Below are positions 8,326 through 17,405 of a stretch of 64,000 bases of DNA, one piece after another. This DNA is from Terrabacter terrigena (GTDB taxonomy: Bacteria; Actinomycetota; Actinomycetes; Actinomycetales; Dermatophilaceae), in assembly GCF_042676085.1 (NCBI RefSeq), contig NZ_JBHTKH010000004.1:186001-250000 (forward strand), written 5' to 3'. Below the pieces are notes generated by a model. The model did not search any database, was not told the DNA's origin, and was given only the letters and a program-made list of their open reading frames with translations. How positions within the stretch are numbered: position 1 is the stretch's first letter; every line of letters starts with the position of its first letter. Made by a program: the position numbers and the translations under genes.

Positions 8326-8739
8326 ATGGCAGGCCCGCCCGCAAGTGCCAAGCAGTTCAACAAGGTGGCCGTGCGCCTCGCGGGGCACCGGTTCCTCCCG
8401 CTCTGGGCCGTGCTCCGGCACACCGGCCGCAAGAGTGGAAGGCCCTACCGGACCCCGGTCGCCGTGGTCGCGACGCAGACGACCTTCCTCATCGCGTTGC
8501 CGTGGGGCCGGGGCACCGACTGGGTTCGCAACGTGCGGCACGCGGGCGGGTGCACCATCCGCTGGAAGGGCCGGGACTTCATCTGCACCGACCCGGCGTT
8601 CGTGGGCAAGGACGTGGCCCTCGCGGCAGCCTCCGGCATGCTCCGTCGTGGCATCGAGCGGCAGGAGCTGCCCCACGGCTTCCTCCAGCTCACCCGCGTG
8701 CCGGCTCCGCAACGCTCGGCCATGCAGTCGGGGTGGTAA
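8326..8739 (+). CDS. Deazaflavin (F420)-dependent nitroreductase-family protein
   Basis: 137 aa, matching the DDN/nitroreductase split-barrel family of actinobacteria. The signature HTGRKSGRPYRTPV followed by LIALPWGRGTDWVRNVRHAGGC is typical. Members use F420 (sometimes FMN) to reduce quinones or other electron acceptors; a given member's substrate is usually unknown. The start ATG at 8326 is the first in frame; a GGAGG sits unusually close (1 nt), so initiation may be weak or the true ribosome contact lies further up. It is 37 nt after the acyl-CoA dehydrogenase and may be co-transcribed with it. Confidence 0.75.
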   Translation: MAGPPASAKQFNKVAVRLAGHRFLPLWAVLRHTGRKSGRPYRTPVAVVATQTTFLIALPWGRGTDWVRNVRHAGGCTIRWKGRDFICTDPAFVGKDVALAAASGMLRRGIERQELPHGFLQLTRVPAPQRSAMQSGW

Positions 8740-8878
8740 GGGCCTGCGACCACGACACGGCGCGATACGTCCCTTTTGTCGGATTGCGCGGGTGTCTGCG
8801 ACAGAATGGGCCAATGAGGTCCGCGCAGATGGCAGGGGCACGCGGATCAGCGCGGCCGAGCCCGTCAGGGGCCGCCAG

Positions 8879-11365
8879 GTGACGTGGCGGGGAACGGCCC
8901 GCTGGAACTGGTGGGCCTGGGCCCTGCTCGCGCTGGTCGGCGTCTTCGTGCTCGGCGCCACCGCGGTGCGCTTCGCCCCGCCCGGGTCGACCGTGGCGGT
9001 CTGGTGGCCGGCGGCCGGGCTCGCGGTCTCGTTCCTGCTCGCGACCGGACGTGACCGACGCGCGTACCTCTTCCTGGTCGGCGTGCTCGTCTCCAGCGGG
9101 GCCGCCAACTACTACGGCGGGCGGCCCCCGCTCGTCGCGCTCTGCTTCGGAGTCGCGAACGCAGCCGAGGCCGCCGTCGTCCACGGCCTGCTCACCCGAT
9201 CCGTACGCCGTCCCACGCTGGCCTCGATGGAGGACCTCTGGCGACTGCTCGCGGCCACCCTCGCGGGAGCCCTCGTGTTCGGGATCCTCGCCGGGCTCAT
9301 CGTGCGCGTCGGTCTGGGTGGGCCCTTCCTCTCGACGGTGTCCGCCGTCACGGCGTCGCACGCCGCGGCGGTGCTCGTGCTGGCGCCCATCGGGCTGGCC
9401 GCGCGTGCCCGCCGGCCGCAGCCGCTCGGGGTCGAGGACCTCGTTCAGTGGGCCACCGTCGTGGGGGTGACCGTCTGGGTCTTCCACGCCGGTCAGCAGC
9501 TTCCCCTCGCCTTCCTGCCCATCCCGGTGCTCGTCTGGGGCGCGCTGCGACTCGGCCAGCGCACCGTGGCGGTGCAGCTGCTCGTCATCGGCGTGACCGC
9601 CGTCGTCATGACGAGTCTCGGGGGTGGCCCGTTCGCGGCCGCGGCCGTCACGGGGGGCATCCGCCCCGAGACGGTGGGCGCCCTCACCCAGGCCTTCCTC
9701 GCCACTGCAGCCGTCACCGCCCTCTCCCTGGCCGTCGCCTCGACCCAGCGCCGGAACGCCCTGGCCGAGCTGCGCGACGAGGCGGAGCTCAGCCGTGTCG
9801 TCCTCGACACCGCCGCGAGCGCCATCGTCGTCGTCGACTGCACCGGCACGGTCGCACGGCTCAACGCCACCGCTGCGCGGCTCATGGGCGACTCGGAGGA
9901 GGCCCTGGTGGGTCGGCTGGCTGCCGACGTCTTCCCCGTGGCCGACCGCGACCGGGTGGTGAGGACGATGGCCGGCATCGCCAGCGGCCAGGCCCCCCTC
10001 ACCGAGGAGCACGACTGGCACGTCGAGGGCCTCGGTGTGCGCCGCCTCGTGTGGACCAACGCGTACCTCACGGACGACAGCGGCCGCCGCACCCACCTCG
10101 TCAAGACCGGCGCCGACGTGACGGACGAGCGAGCCGCCCGCACCTTCGTCGAGGCGGTGCTCGAGGCGGCGACGGCCACGGCCATCATCGGGATGGACCT
10201 CGACGGCGTCGTCACCCTGTTCAACCGCGGTGCCGAGAACGTCCTCGGCTGGCAGGCGACCGACGTGGTGGGTCGGCGCGACTGGCCCCTGCTCCATGAC
10301 CCCGACGAGGTCGCACGTCGCGCGGCCGAGCTCGGGGTCGAGCCCGGCTTCGACGTCCTCGTGCACCTCGTCAGGGAAGGCGCGCCCGCCGAGACCCGCG
10401 ACTGGACCTGCGTGCGCAAGGACGGCACGCGCCGCACGATGTCCCTCACCATGAGCGGCATCCGCGGCGCGGGCGGGCACCTCACCGGCTACCTCGCCGT
10501 CGCCGAGGACGTGACCCGCCGCAGGCAGGCCGAGGTCGCCCTCCAGGTCGCGCTCGGCCGCGAGCGCCAGGCCGTGGAGGAGCTGACCGCGCTCGACCGC
10601 ACGAAGTCCGACTTCGTCTCGGCCGTCAGCCACGAGCTGCGTACGCCACTGGCCAGCGTGCTCGGCTACGTCGAGATGCTCGAGGACGGTGCGGCAGGTC
10701 CGTTGACCGATCGCCAGCTCGAGCTCGTCTCGCGCGTCGACCGCAACGGGCGGCGGCTGCTCTCGCTCATCGAGGACCTGCTCCTCAACTCCCGCATCGA
10801 GGCCGGTCGCCTGCAGCTCGACGTGCGACGCTGCGACCTCTCCGACGTCGTGGCGAGCGCGTGGACGTCGGTCAACACCGTGACGGCGCAGCGCGACCTC
10901 GTGCGTCGCGTGGACGTCGCGGAGCAACCGGTCTGGATCGAGGGCGACCCCGTGGCGCTCGAGCGCATGGTGACCAACCTGCTGTCCAATGCGGTCAAGT
11001 TCACGCCCGACGGGGGCCGGGTCAGCCTCGACCTGCAGCCCGACGAGCAGGAGCCGAACATGGTGCACCTGGTCGTCGCAGACTCCGGCATGGGCATCCC
11101 GGCCGCAGACCACGAACGGATCTTCGCGCGGTTCTTCCGCTCCAACGCCGCCAACGAGAGGGCGATCCAGGGCCCCGGGCTCGGCCTGTCGATCGTGCGG
11201 GCCATCGCCGAGGGCCACGGCGGCACCGTCCGGGTGGAGTCCGAGCCCGAGCACGGCGCCACCTTCATCGTGTCGCTGCCAAGGTCGGCTCCAGAGGTGA
11301 ATTCGGACGGACCGGCCCTGTTGCGTGCGGGTGGGACATATCGTGACCAGAAGGATGATTCCTGA
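8879..11365 (+). CDS. MASE1-PAS-PAS sensor histidine kinase
   Basis: 828 aa from a GTG start with AGGGG seven bases upstream; the open frame continues further 5' but that stretch covers the preceding gene in another frame. N-terminal MASE1 domain with about eight membrane segments (WWPAAGLAVSFLLATG is diagnostic), then two PAS domains (about 300-410 and 430-540), a HisKA box with phospho-accepting His in FVSAVSHELRTPLASVLG, and an HATPase domain (N box NLLSNAVKFTP, G boxes GMGIP and GPGLGLSI). It senses an unknown cue at the membrane. No response regulator is adjacent. A second kinase follows 81 nt downstream. Confidence 0.9.
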   Translation: MTWRGTARWNWWAWALLALVGVFVLGATAVRFAPPGSTVAVWWPAAGLAVSFLLATGRDRRAYLFLVGVLVSSGAANYYGGRPPLVALCFGVANAAEAAVVHGLLTRSVRRPTLASMEDLWRLLAATLAGALVFGILAGLIVRVGLGGPFLSTVSAVTASHAAAVLVLAPIGLAARARRPQPLGVEDLVQWATVVGVTVWVFHAGQQLPLAFLPIPVLVWGALRLGQRTVAVQLLVIGVTAVVMTSLGGGPFAAAAVTGGIRPETVGALTQAFLATAAVTALSLAVASTQRRNALAELRDEAELSRVVLDTAASAIVVVDCTGTVARLNATAARLMGDSEEALVGRLAADVFPVADRDRVVRTMAGIASGQAPLTEEHDWHVEGLGVRRLVWTNAYLTDDSGRRTHLVKTGADVTDERAARTFVEAVLEAATATAIIGMDLDGVVTLFNRGAENVLGWQATDVVGRRDWPLLHDPDEVARRAAELGVEPGFDVLVHLVREGAPAETRDWTCVRKDGTRRTMSLTMSGIRGAGGHLTGYLAVAEDVTRRRQAEVALQVALGRERQAVEELTALDRTKSDFVSAVSHELRTPLASVLGYVEMLEDGAAGPLTDRQLELVSRVDRNGRRLLSLIEDLLLNSRIEAGRLQLDVRRCDLSDVVASAWTSVNTVTAQRDLVRRVDVAEQPVWIEGDPVALERMVTNLLSNAVKFTPDGGRVSLDLQPDEQEPNMVHLVVADSGMGIPAADHERIFARFFRSNAANERAIQGPGLGLSIVRAIAEGHGGTVRVESEPEHGATFIVSLPRSAPEVNSDGPALLRAGGTYRDQKDDS

Positions 11366-11446
11366 CGAAGCGCGCCCGACGGACGGACGGGCCGAGATGA
11401 GAGCCGCACAGAAGCGGACACACGAGCGGAAGGCCAGGGGACCGGG

Positions 11447-13252
11447 GTGCGCGACGGCGTGACGTGGGAGGTGCGAGCGCTCGGGCGACTCACCGACCTG
11501 ATGAACCGGGTCAGTGCGCAGGACGACCTGTCGAGCCTGTTCGAGATGGTCGTCGAGGGCGCGGCCGACGTCGTCGGCTTCAAGGTCGCCGCGATCAGCC
11601 TGGTCATCCCGTCGGGTGACGTCGAGGTCGTCGCCGTGGCAGGCGACGACGATGCGCGCACCGAGCTGATGGGGCGGCGTACTCCCCGGATCAACCTCGA
11701 GGCGGAGTTCGCGGTGGCCGAGCGGTGGGGCAGCCTGCGGTTCGTCCCCGCCGGGCACCTGCCCGCTGGCTCCGAGGACGGCTGGGTCGCCTCCGACTGG
11801 ACGGCGCCGGCCGACGACCCCGATGCCTGGAGTCCCGAGGACACCCTCATCGCCCCGTTCTTCGACGCCGTCGGCAACCTCCTCGGCATCCTGTCGGTCG
11901 ACCTGCCACTCAGCGGACGTCGCCCCGACGTGACCCAGCGCGCCGTCATCGAGCTCTTCGCGCACCAGACCGGCATCGCGATCTCGGCTGCGCGGCAGCG
12001 CAACGCGCTCTCCGAGCGGGTCCGGCTCGTCGAGGCTGTGCAGACGGTGGCGCGCATCGCGCAGGAGGACCTCGACCCGGCCAAGGTGCTCGACGTCGCC
12101 TCCGACCCGATCGCCGCCGGCCTCGCCACCGCAGGGCTCTGGATGCGGGTCTTCGCCGGTGAGAACGACGACGAGCGCGAGAGCGTCGCGGCCCGCAGCG
12201 GCGGCCCGGTGCGCACCCCCGTCTCGCTCGTCGCGATCGCCCGTGACATCGCGACCCGCCGGTGGCGTACGGGCGGGGTCGCCGTGGTCCAGAAGGACGG
12301 GAGCGGTGACCCCGACCTCATGTGGCGCGCCGGTGACCTCGCCGAGGTGCAGGTGTTCCTGCGCGACGCGCGGGCACGCTCGATCCTCGTCGCGCCGATC
12401 GGGTCCGGGACGGCCTGTTTCGGCTACATCGCCTGCACGCGCGGGCCCTCCGACCCCGAGTGGACGGAGGCCGAGGCGGCTGCCGCCCTCGAGATCGGCC
12501 GCGACCTCGGCCGGGCCATCCGCAACGCCCGCCTGTATGCCGCCGAACGCCGCGTCGCGGCCGAGCTGCGCGAGTCCGACCGCAGCAAGACCCAGCTGTT
12601 CTCGACGGTGTCGCACGAGCTGAAGAACCCGCTCGCCTCGATCGTCGGGCACGTCGAGCTGCTGCGGCAGGAGCCCGACAGCAACCCGGACTGGTCGCTG
12701 GGCGTCATCGAACGCAACACCCAGCGGCTGCAGCACCTCGTCGACGACCTGCTGACGCTGTCTCGCGTCAGCGACCCCGACCGGGCGCTGCCGGAGGCAG
12801 ATGTCGACCTTGGGGTCGTGTCGCGCGACGTCGTCGACATGTTCCGCCCGCGGGCCGACCACCAGGACGTCACCCTCACCTTCGACCTCGAGCCCGAGCT
12901 GCCGCTCGTGCGCGGCAGCGCCGGCGACCTCGAGCGCGTCGTGCAGAACCTCGTGAGCAACGCCGTGAAGTTCACGCCGCGGGGTGGTTCGGTGGCGGTG
13001 TCGGTCGCGAGCCGACGCGACCGTGTCGTGCTCGAGTGCGCCGACGACGGTCTCGGCATCTCGCCGGAGGACCAGGCGAGCCTGTTCACCGAGTTCTTCC
13101 GCGGCACCAACCCCGACAGCCTCAAGGTGCCCGGAACCGGGCTGGGTCTCAGCATCGCCCAGCGGGTGGTGACGCGGCACGGTGGCCGCATCCACGTCGA
13201 CTCCGAGCTCGGGCGCGGCACGAGCGTCCGGCTGCTGCTGCCTGCCGTCTGA
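11447..13252 (+). CDS. GAF-domain sensor histidine kinase
   Basis: 601 aa, GTG start, cytoplasmic. One clear GAF-like domain (about 20-185), a second GAF-like region (about 190-355), HisKA with His in FSTVSHELKNPLASIVG, and HATPase with NLVSNAVKFTPRGG, DDGLGI and GTGLGLSIAQ. It lies 81 nt after the MASE1 kinase in the same direction and is likely co-expressed with it. No receiver-domain protein is in the neighbourhood, so both kinases would signal to distant partners. Confidence 0.88.
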   Translation: MRDGVTWEVRALGRLTDLMNRVSAQDDLSSLFEMVVEGAADVVGFKVAAISLVIPSGDVEVVAVAGDDDARTELMGRRTPRINLEAEFAVAERWGSLRFVPAGHLPAGSEDGWVASDWTAPADDPDAWSPEDTLIAPFFDAVGNLLGILSVDLPLSGRRPDVTQRAVIELFAHQTGIAISAARQRNALSERVRLVEAVQTVARIAQEDLDPAKVLDVASDPIAAGLATAGLWMRVFAGENDDERESVAARSGGPVRTPVSLVAIARDIATRRWRTGGVAVVQKDGSGDPDLMWRAGDLAEVQVFLRDARARSILVAPIGSGTACFGYIACTRGPSDPEWTEAEAAAALEIGRDLGRAIRNARLYAAERRVAAELRESDRSKTQLFSTVSHELKNPLASIVGHVELLRQEPDSNPDWSLGVIERNTQRLQHLVDDLLTLSRVSDPDRALPEADVDLGVVSRDVVDMFRPRADHQDVTLTFDLEPELPLVRGSAGDLERVVQNLVSNAVKFTPRGGSVAVSVASRRDRVVLECADDGLGISPEDQASLFTEFFRGTNPDSLKVPGTGLGLSIAQRVVTRHGGRIHVDSELGRGTSVRLLLPAV

Positions 13253-13296
13253 CGCGCGCGAGACCGCCCGGACCGCACCGACGGCGGCCGACGGCG

Positions 13297-13710
13297 TCAG
13301 GACGCGTGGCGACCGCGCGTCGTCGCCCGGGTTGTCGCCTGGGTCGGGGCCATGCCGGTGGCGAACGCCCGGGCCCGTAGCAACAGGGTGGCGCCCACGA
13401 CGATGCAGACGATCTCGGAGGCGGCCGCGGTGAAGACGGCGACGCCCTTCCACTCCGTGTGGACGCCGAGCAGACCCACCGTCGAGGCGATGATGAACGC
13501 GCCGAGCGTCGCTGCGCCGAAGCCGAGCGTGAGGAACGCCGGGATCCAGCTGTCCCAGCGCACCAGCAGGATGGCGATGACCACACCCGCCACCACGTTG
13601 ACCAGGAACATCGGCCCGACGGACTGGTTGCGCACGCCGTCGAACCACAGGTAGCCGTGCACGGCGGCGGAGACGATCAACGCCACGGCGCCGAGGATGC
13701 GGAGTCTCAT
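13297..13710 (-). CDS. Small four-helix membrane protein, unknown function
   Basis: 137 aa with four predicted membrane segments (about 5-22, 34-52, 58-82 and 90-110) and a short charged Thr/Arg-rich tail. Start ATG has a reasonable ribosome site (GGGAGTGACC). I do not recognise a named family beyond conserved actinobacterial membrane protein. It converges on the GAF kinase gene and is the last gene leftward of the sulfatase/CDP-alcohol pair, separated from it by 137 nt of GC-rich sequence. Confidence 0.7.
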   Translation of the reverse strand: MRLRILGAVALIVSAAVHGYLWFDGVRNQSVGPMFLVNVVAGVVIAILLVRWDSWIPAFLTLGFGAATLGAFIIASTVGLLGVHTEWKGVAVFTAAASEIVCIVVGATLLLRARAFATGMAPTQATTRATTRGRHAS

Positions 13711-13847
13711 CAGGTCACTCCCGTCGTCAGAGCCACCCGCGGCGTCCGGTTGGCGCCGTGGTGTCGGACTCGCACACGGAGACGACCAGTGGGAGGCGAC
13801 GGTTCACCAGAGCCCCGCGCCGCCCCGCCCTTCAGCCGCCCCGCGCT

Positions 13848-15491
13848 TCAGCCGCCGCCCGGGCCGTAGGCCGTGAGGAACCGGTCGCGGAAGCGGTCCA
13901 TCGGCCAGACGGGCGCGTTCGTCGCCGGCCGCAGCCCGTCCTGCCACCCCCAGGTGCGGATGCGCTCGAGGACGGCCTTGTCGCGGGTGACGATGCTGAC
14001 GGGGACGTCGTGGCTCGCGTTCTCGCCGGACACGACGCTGACGGGCTGGTGGTCGCCGAGCACGACCACCACGAGGTCGCGGTCCTTCGTCCCCGTCAGG
14101 AACGACACGACGCTGTCGAGGGAGTACGCGACGGTCTGTCCGTATGCCGTCCGGATCCGGTCGGTGCTGCGCCACACGACGTCGCGCGTGGGTGCCTTCC
14201 CGGCGTCGGCGAGGAAGACCGAGCCGTCGCCGAGGGCGGACCAGTCGACGAGGCGCGGCAGGGGTGCCCACGGCACGTGGCTGGTGACCAGGTCGACCTC
14301 GGCCATGAGCGGTGGCCGGTCGCTGGGGGCGAGCTCGAGCCGGTCGAAGGCCGACAGCGTGTACTGGTCGGGCATCGGCGCGTAGCCGTAGCCGGGTCCG
14401 GCGTAGCCGAGGGTGCGGGCGTCGTAGACGCGGTCGTAGCCGTAGAAGGCCCTGCCCTCGGGCCAGTCGCGGTGGTTGGCGGGCACCACGTCCACGGTGC
14501 GCCAGCCGGCCTGCGAGAAGGCCCGGGCGAGGGTGAGGCGCCGCGTGTCAAGCAGCTGGTCGTAGCGCTGCTGGCTGCTCACCCAGAGCCCGGACTGGAG
14601 GGTCGAGTGGGCGAGCCAGCTGATGCCGCCGAAGGTCGGCGACGTGAGCCACGCGCTGCGCGTCGACCACCCGCCCGTCCGTAGGCTGCTCGTGCCGGTG
14701 GACAGGGCCCGAGCGACGTCGGGGCTCTGCTCGACCGCCACCCTCCCGTAGCTCTCGACGAAGACGACGACGACGTCCTTGCCGCGCAGGGCGGTGAGGA
14801 GCCGGTCGGGCCGGGTGTCGGCGAAGGCGTCGACCGGGATCTGGGTGGCGAAGGCAGCGCGGTCGGCGGCCGCGTCGCGGACCGTCGTCACCTCGTGGGC
14901 GGTGAGGGCGGCGGTGGTCGCCGACGCGACGGGCAGGTCGGGGCCGACGCTGACGCCGAGCGGGGCACAGACGGCCCACGCGACCGCCCCGGCGAGCACG
15001 GCCCGCCAGGCTGCGGTGCGGTGGCGACCGACGAGCCGACCGACGCGGAGGACGGCCCACGGAGTGACGACGAGCAGGCCGAGCAGCAGCAGCCCGGCCG
15101 CTGTCACGACGAACACCGCAGCCGTCGACCCCAACGAGTCGCCGACGAGGTCGTGCGCCGACCCGACGTAGCGCCAGTCGGTGAGCGCGTTGAACTGCCG
15201 GTAGAGGGCGGCTACGAAGACGGCGTCGAGCACCCGGATGGCGAGCATGGCGCCGAGGACGACGCCGACGACGAGGGCCAGCCACCGCCGTACGCCCCCG
15301 CGGAGCACGAGAAGGGCCGCGACGAGCACGACGCCCTCGAGCGGGATCCGCAGGAGGGCGAGGGGTGTGGTGCTCCAGCCGATGGCGGGGACGGGAGCCA
15401 CGAGCGCGACCCAGAGCACCACCAGGGCGAGCGCGGTGGCGACGTGCCCGGCGGCCCGACGCGTACGGGCGCGTGGACCGGTGACGGTCAC
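13848..15491 (-). CDS. Membrane sulfatase-fold enzyme (LTA-synthase/phosphoglycerol-transferase-like)
   Basis: 547 aa from a GTG that overlaps the upstream stop by 4 nt (GTGA). About five membrane helices in residues 1-200 are followed by an extracellular alkaline-phosphatase-superfamily domain. Metal-site features are visible: VVVVFVESYGR (acidic ligand), a Ser/Thr-rich nucleophile region GGISWLAHSTL, and VLGDHQPVSVV (Asp-His ligands). The topology matches LtaS and MdoB-type enzymes that move glycerol-phosphate or phosphoethanolamine between lipids and glycans; true sulfate-ester hydrolysis is less likely. Partner of the CDP-alcohol phosphatidyltransferase encoded just upstream. Confidence 0.78.
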   Translation of the reverse strand: MTVTGPRARTRRAAGHVATALALVVLWVALVAPVPAIGWSTTPLALLRIPLEGVVLVAALLVLRGGVRRWLALVVGVVLGAMLAIRVLDAVFVAALYRQFNALTDWRYVGSAHDLVGDSLGSTAAVFVVTAAGLLLLGLLVVTPWAVLRVGRLVGRHRTAAWRAVLAGAVAWAVCAPLGVSVGPDLPVASATTAALTAHEVTTVRDAAADRAAFATQIPVDAFADTRPDRLLTALRGKDVVVVFVESYGRVAVEQSPDVARALSTGTSSLRTGGWSTRSAWLTSPTFGGISWLAHSTLQSGLWVSSQQRYDQLLDTRRLTLARAFSQAGWRTVDVVPANHRDWPEGRAFYGYDRVYDARTLGYAGPGYGYAPMPDQYTLSAFDRLELAPSDRPPLMAEVDLVTSHVPWAPLPRLVDWSALGDGSVFLADAGKAPTRDVVWRSTDRIRTAYGQTVAYSLDSVVSFLTGTKDRDLVVVVLGDHQPVSVVSGENASHDVPVSIVTRDKAVLERIRTWGWQDGLRPATNAPVWPMDRFRDRFLTAYGPGGG

Positions 15492-16297
15492 CGGACCGCC
15501 CGGGCCACGGTCGGGTCGAGCGGGACCGGGTGGGGAACGGGCGCGCCGACGCCGGCGACGCCGGCGACGCCGCCGACGCCACGCGCGGCCTGCCGACGGA
15601 GCGCGACCACCTCGGTGCCGAACGAGACGAGCAGCAGCCCGAGCCCGGCTGCGACGACGGCCGTCACCACCGGTGCGGCGAGCACGTCCGCGGCGGCCAG
15701 GGTCAGGGCGATCCCCTGGTACGCCGCCACCGCCTTGCGCCAGCGACGCGCAGGCACCTGCCCGCGCAGCCACGGCGCCCACCGTCCCGCCACGCCGACC
15801 GCGAGGAGGACGTAGCGGGCAGCGCCGATGCCGAGCACCCACCACCCGAGGTCCCGCGCGACCTGCACGCTGAGCACGAGGATGAGGAAGGCGTCGGTCT
15901 CCATGTCGAAACGGGCGCCCATGGGGCTGGCCGTTCGGGTGCGGCGCGCGACCCAGCCGTCGACCGCGTCGAGCACCAACGCGACCGCCGAGACGGCGAC
16001 CAGCACGGCAAGGCCGGTCGGACGGCCGGCGGTGTCGGCCACGAGCGCAGCCACACCGCAGGCGAGGACGGCCCTGGTGAGCGTGACGCGGTCGGCGGGC
16101 AGCAGCGAGTGCCGTGCGAGGCGCAGGAGGCCGTAGGCCAGGGCGGCCGCGAGGACGACGCCGCTCGCGAGACCGGCCAGCCACCCTCGCGGACCCAGCC
16201 CGACGACGTCGTGCAGCCCGGTGAGCAGGCCCAGCACGCCGACGAACCCGATGGCCGGGCTGGGGGGGATCAGCTGACGCACGCGCCTCCACCTCAT
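15488..16297 (-). CDS. CDP-alcohol phosphatidyltransferase family protein
   Basis: 269 aa integral membrane enzyme. The family motif D-x2-D-G-x2-A-R-x8-G-x3-D-x3-D is complete (DAVDGWVARR followed by GARFDMETD). About eight hydrophobic segments. It should exchange CMP on a CDP-linked lipid for an alcohol, or the reverse, but the alcohol is not predictable. N-terminal hydrophobic extension is longer than in PgsA. First gene of a leftward operon with the sulfatase-fold enzyme, 68 nt from the divergent dehydrogenase-led operon. The C-terminus has tandem Gly-Val-Ala repeats (GVGGVAGVAGVG). Confidence 0.85.
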   Translation of the reverse strand: MRWRRVRQLIPPSPAIGFVGVLGLLTGLHDVVGLGPRGWLAGLASGVVLAAALAYGLLRLARHSLLPADRVTLTRAVLACGVAALVADTAGRPTGLAVLVAVSAVALVLDAVDGWVARRTRTASPMGARFDMETDAFLILVLSVQVARDLGWWVLGIGAARYVLLAVGVAGRWAPWLRGQVPARRWRKAVAAYQGIALTLAAADVLAAPVVTAVVAAGLGLLLVSFGTEVVALRRQAARGVGGVAGVAGVGAPVPHPVPLDPTVARAVR

Positions 16298-16353
16298 CGA
16301 AAGGGTTTCCTACCAAGGACGACGTGGCCGCCGATGGAGTTCAGGGTTCGCTC

Positions 16354-16359
16354 TAGTCT
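16354..16359 (+). promoter_or_regulatory. Likely -10 hexamer, leaderless start of the pterin-like operon
   Basis: TAGTCT lies 6 nt before the GTG at 16366 with no ribosome site between, the same geometry as at 2119. A leaderless transcript is likely. No good -35 is visible. Confidence 0.35.
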
Positions 16360-16365
16360 GGACGC

Positions 16366-17358
16366 GTGTCCAGCGTCGCGCAGGCCTTTTGGGTCGCCGA
16401 GCCCGGCAGGGGCGAGCTCCGTCCCGTCAGCCTGCCGGTCGTGGGTCCCGACGACGTGCTCGTGCGCACCCTGCACTCCGGGGTCAGCCGGGGCACCGAG
16501 ACCCTCGTCTTCCGCGGTGACGTGCCCGCCGACCAGTACGCCGTGATGCGGGCGCCGCACCAGGAGGGCGACTTCCCGGGGCCGGTCAAGTACGGCTACC
16601 TCAGCGTCGGCGTCGTCGAGCAGGGGCCGCCCGGTCTGGTCGGGCGCACCGTGTTCAGCCTGCACCCGCACCAGACGGCATACGTCGTGCCGGCGGAGGC
16701 GGTGGTCGTCGTGCCCGACGACGTGCCGCCCCGGCGGGCGGTGCTCGCGGGCACCGTCGAGACGGCCGTCAACGCGCTCTGGGACGCGGCACCGCTCGTC
16801 GGTGACCGCGTCGCCGTCGTCGGGGCCGGCATGGTCGGCTGCTGCGTCGCCCGGCTGCTCGCGCGCGTCCCCGGCACCGAGGTCACGCTCGTCGACGTGG
16901 ACGGGTCGCGGGCCCAGGTCGCGGCCGGACTCGGGGTCGGCTTCGCCCGACCCGACGACGTCGAGAGGGACGACCGCGGCCGCGACCTCGTCGTCCACAC
17001 GAGCGCGACGGGCGCGGGCCTGCAGCTCTCGCTCGAGCTGCTCGCGCCGGAGGCGACGGTGCTCGAGCTCAGCTGGTACGGCGACTCCCGGGTCGAGCTC
17101 GCCCTCGGCGGGTCGTTCCACTCGTCGCGACTCGGCATCCGCGCCAGTCAGGTGGGTTCCGTTGCGGCAGCGAGGCGCTCGCGGTACACGTATGCCCAGC
17201 GGCTGGCGCTCGCGCTCGACCTCCTCCGCGACCCCGCCTTCGACGTGCTGCTCACCGGGGAGTCGTCGTTCGCTGAGCTGCCCGACGTGCTGCCGCGCCT
17301 CGCCGACGGCAGCCTGCCCGCCATCTGCCACACCATCGCGTACCCCTGCTCCGACTGA
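16366..17358 (+). CDS. MDR-family dehydrogenase lacking catalytic zinc ligands (BchC-like)
   Basis: 330 aa, GTG start. The GroES-like half reads HSGVSRGTETLVFRG, where classical alcohol dehydrogenases have the zinc-binding Cys; here it is Ser, as in the BchC-like branch. The Rossmann half has VAVVGAGMVGCCVARLLA. So it is an NAD(P)-dependent oxidoreductase, probably zinc-independent. Lead gene of a six-gene rightward operon with a pterin-synthase homolog, glycosyltransferase, flippase-like protein, reductase and GTP cyclohydrolase II. A role in modifying a side chain of the pathway product is inferred from context only. Confidence 0.8.
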   Translation: MSSVAQAFWVAEPGRGELRPVSLPVVGPDDVLVRTLHSGVSRGTETLVFRGDVPADQYAVMRAPHQEGDFPGPVKYGYLSVGVVEQGPPGLVGRTVFSLHPHQTAYVVPAEAVVVVPDDVPPRRAVLAGTVETAVNALWDAAPLVGDRVAVVGAGMVGCCVARLLARVPGTEVTLVDVDGSRAQVAAGLGVGFARPDDVERDDRGRDLVVHTSATGAGLQLSLELLAPEATVLELSWYGDSRVELALGGSFHSSRLGIRASQVGSVAAARRSRYTYAQRLALALDLLRDPAFDVLLTGESSFAELPDVLPRLADGSLPAICHTIAYPCSD

Positions 17359-17405
17359 CCCGTCCGAGCACCACCGACCCATCCACCTACTGATCGGGGA
17401 GCCCG

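Noticed and set aside
8690..13648. Very long minus-strand open frame (over 1,600 codons) antisense to the two histidine kinases
   Set aside because: Composition is Arg/Gly/His/Asp-rich shadow of high-GC coding sequence; the opposite strand has complete kinase domains.
13810..13866. Direct repeat CTTCAGCCGCC twice near the end of the sulfatase-fold gene
   Set aside because: Two short GC-rich copies in a low-complexity stretch; no structure or function supported.
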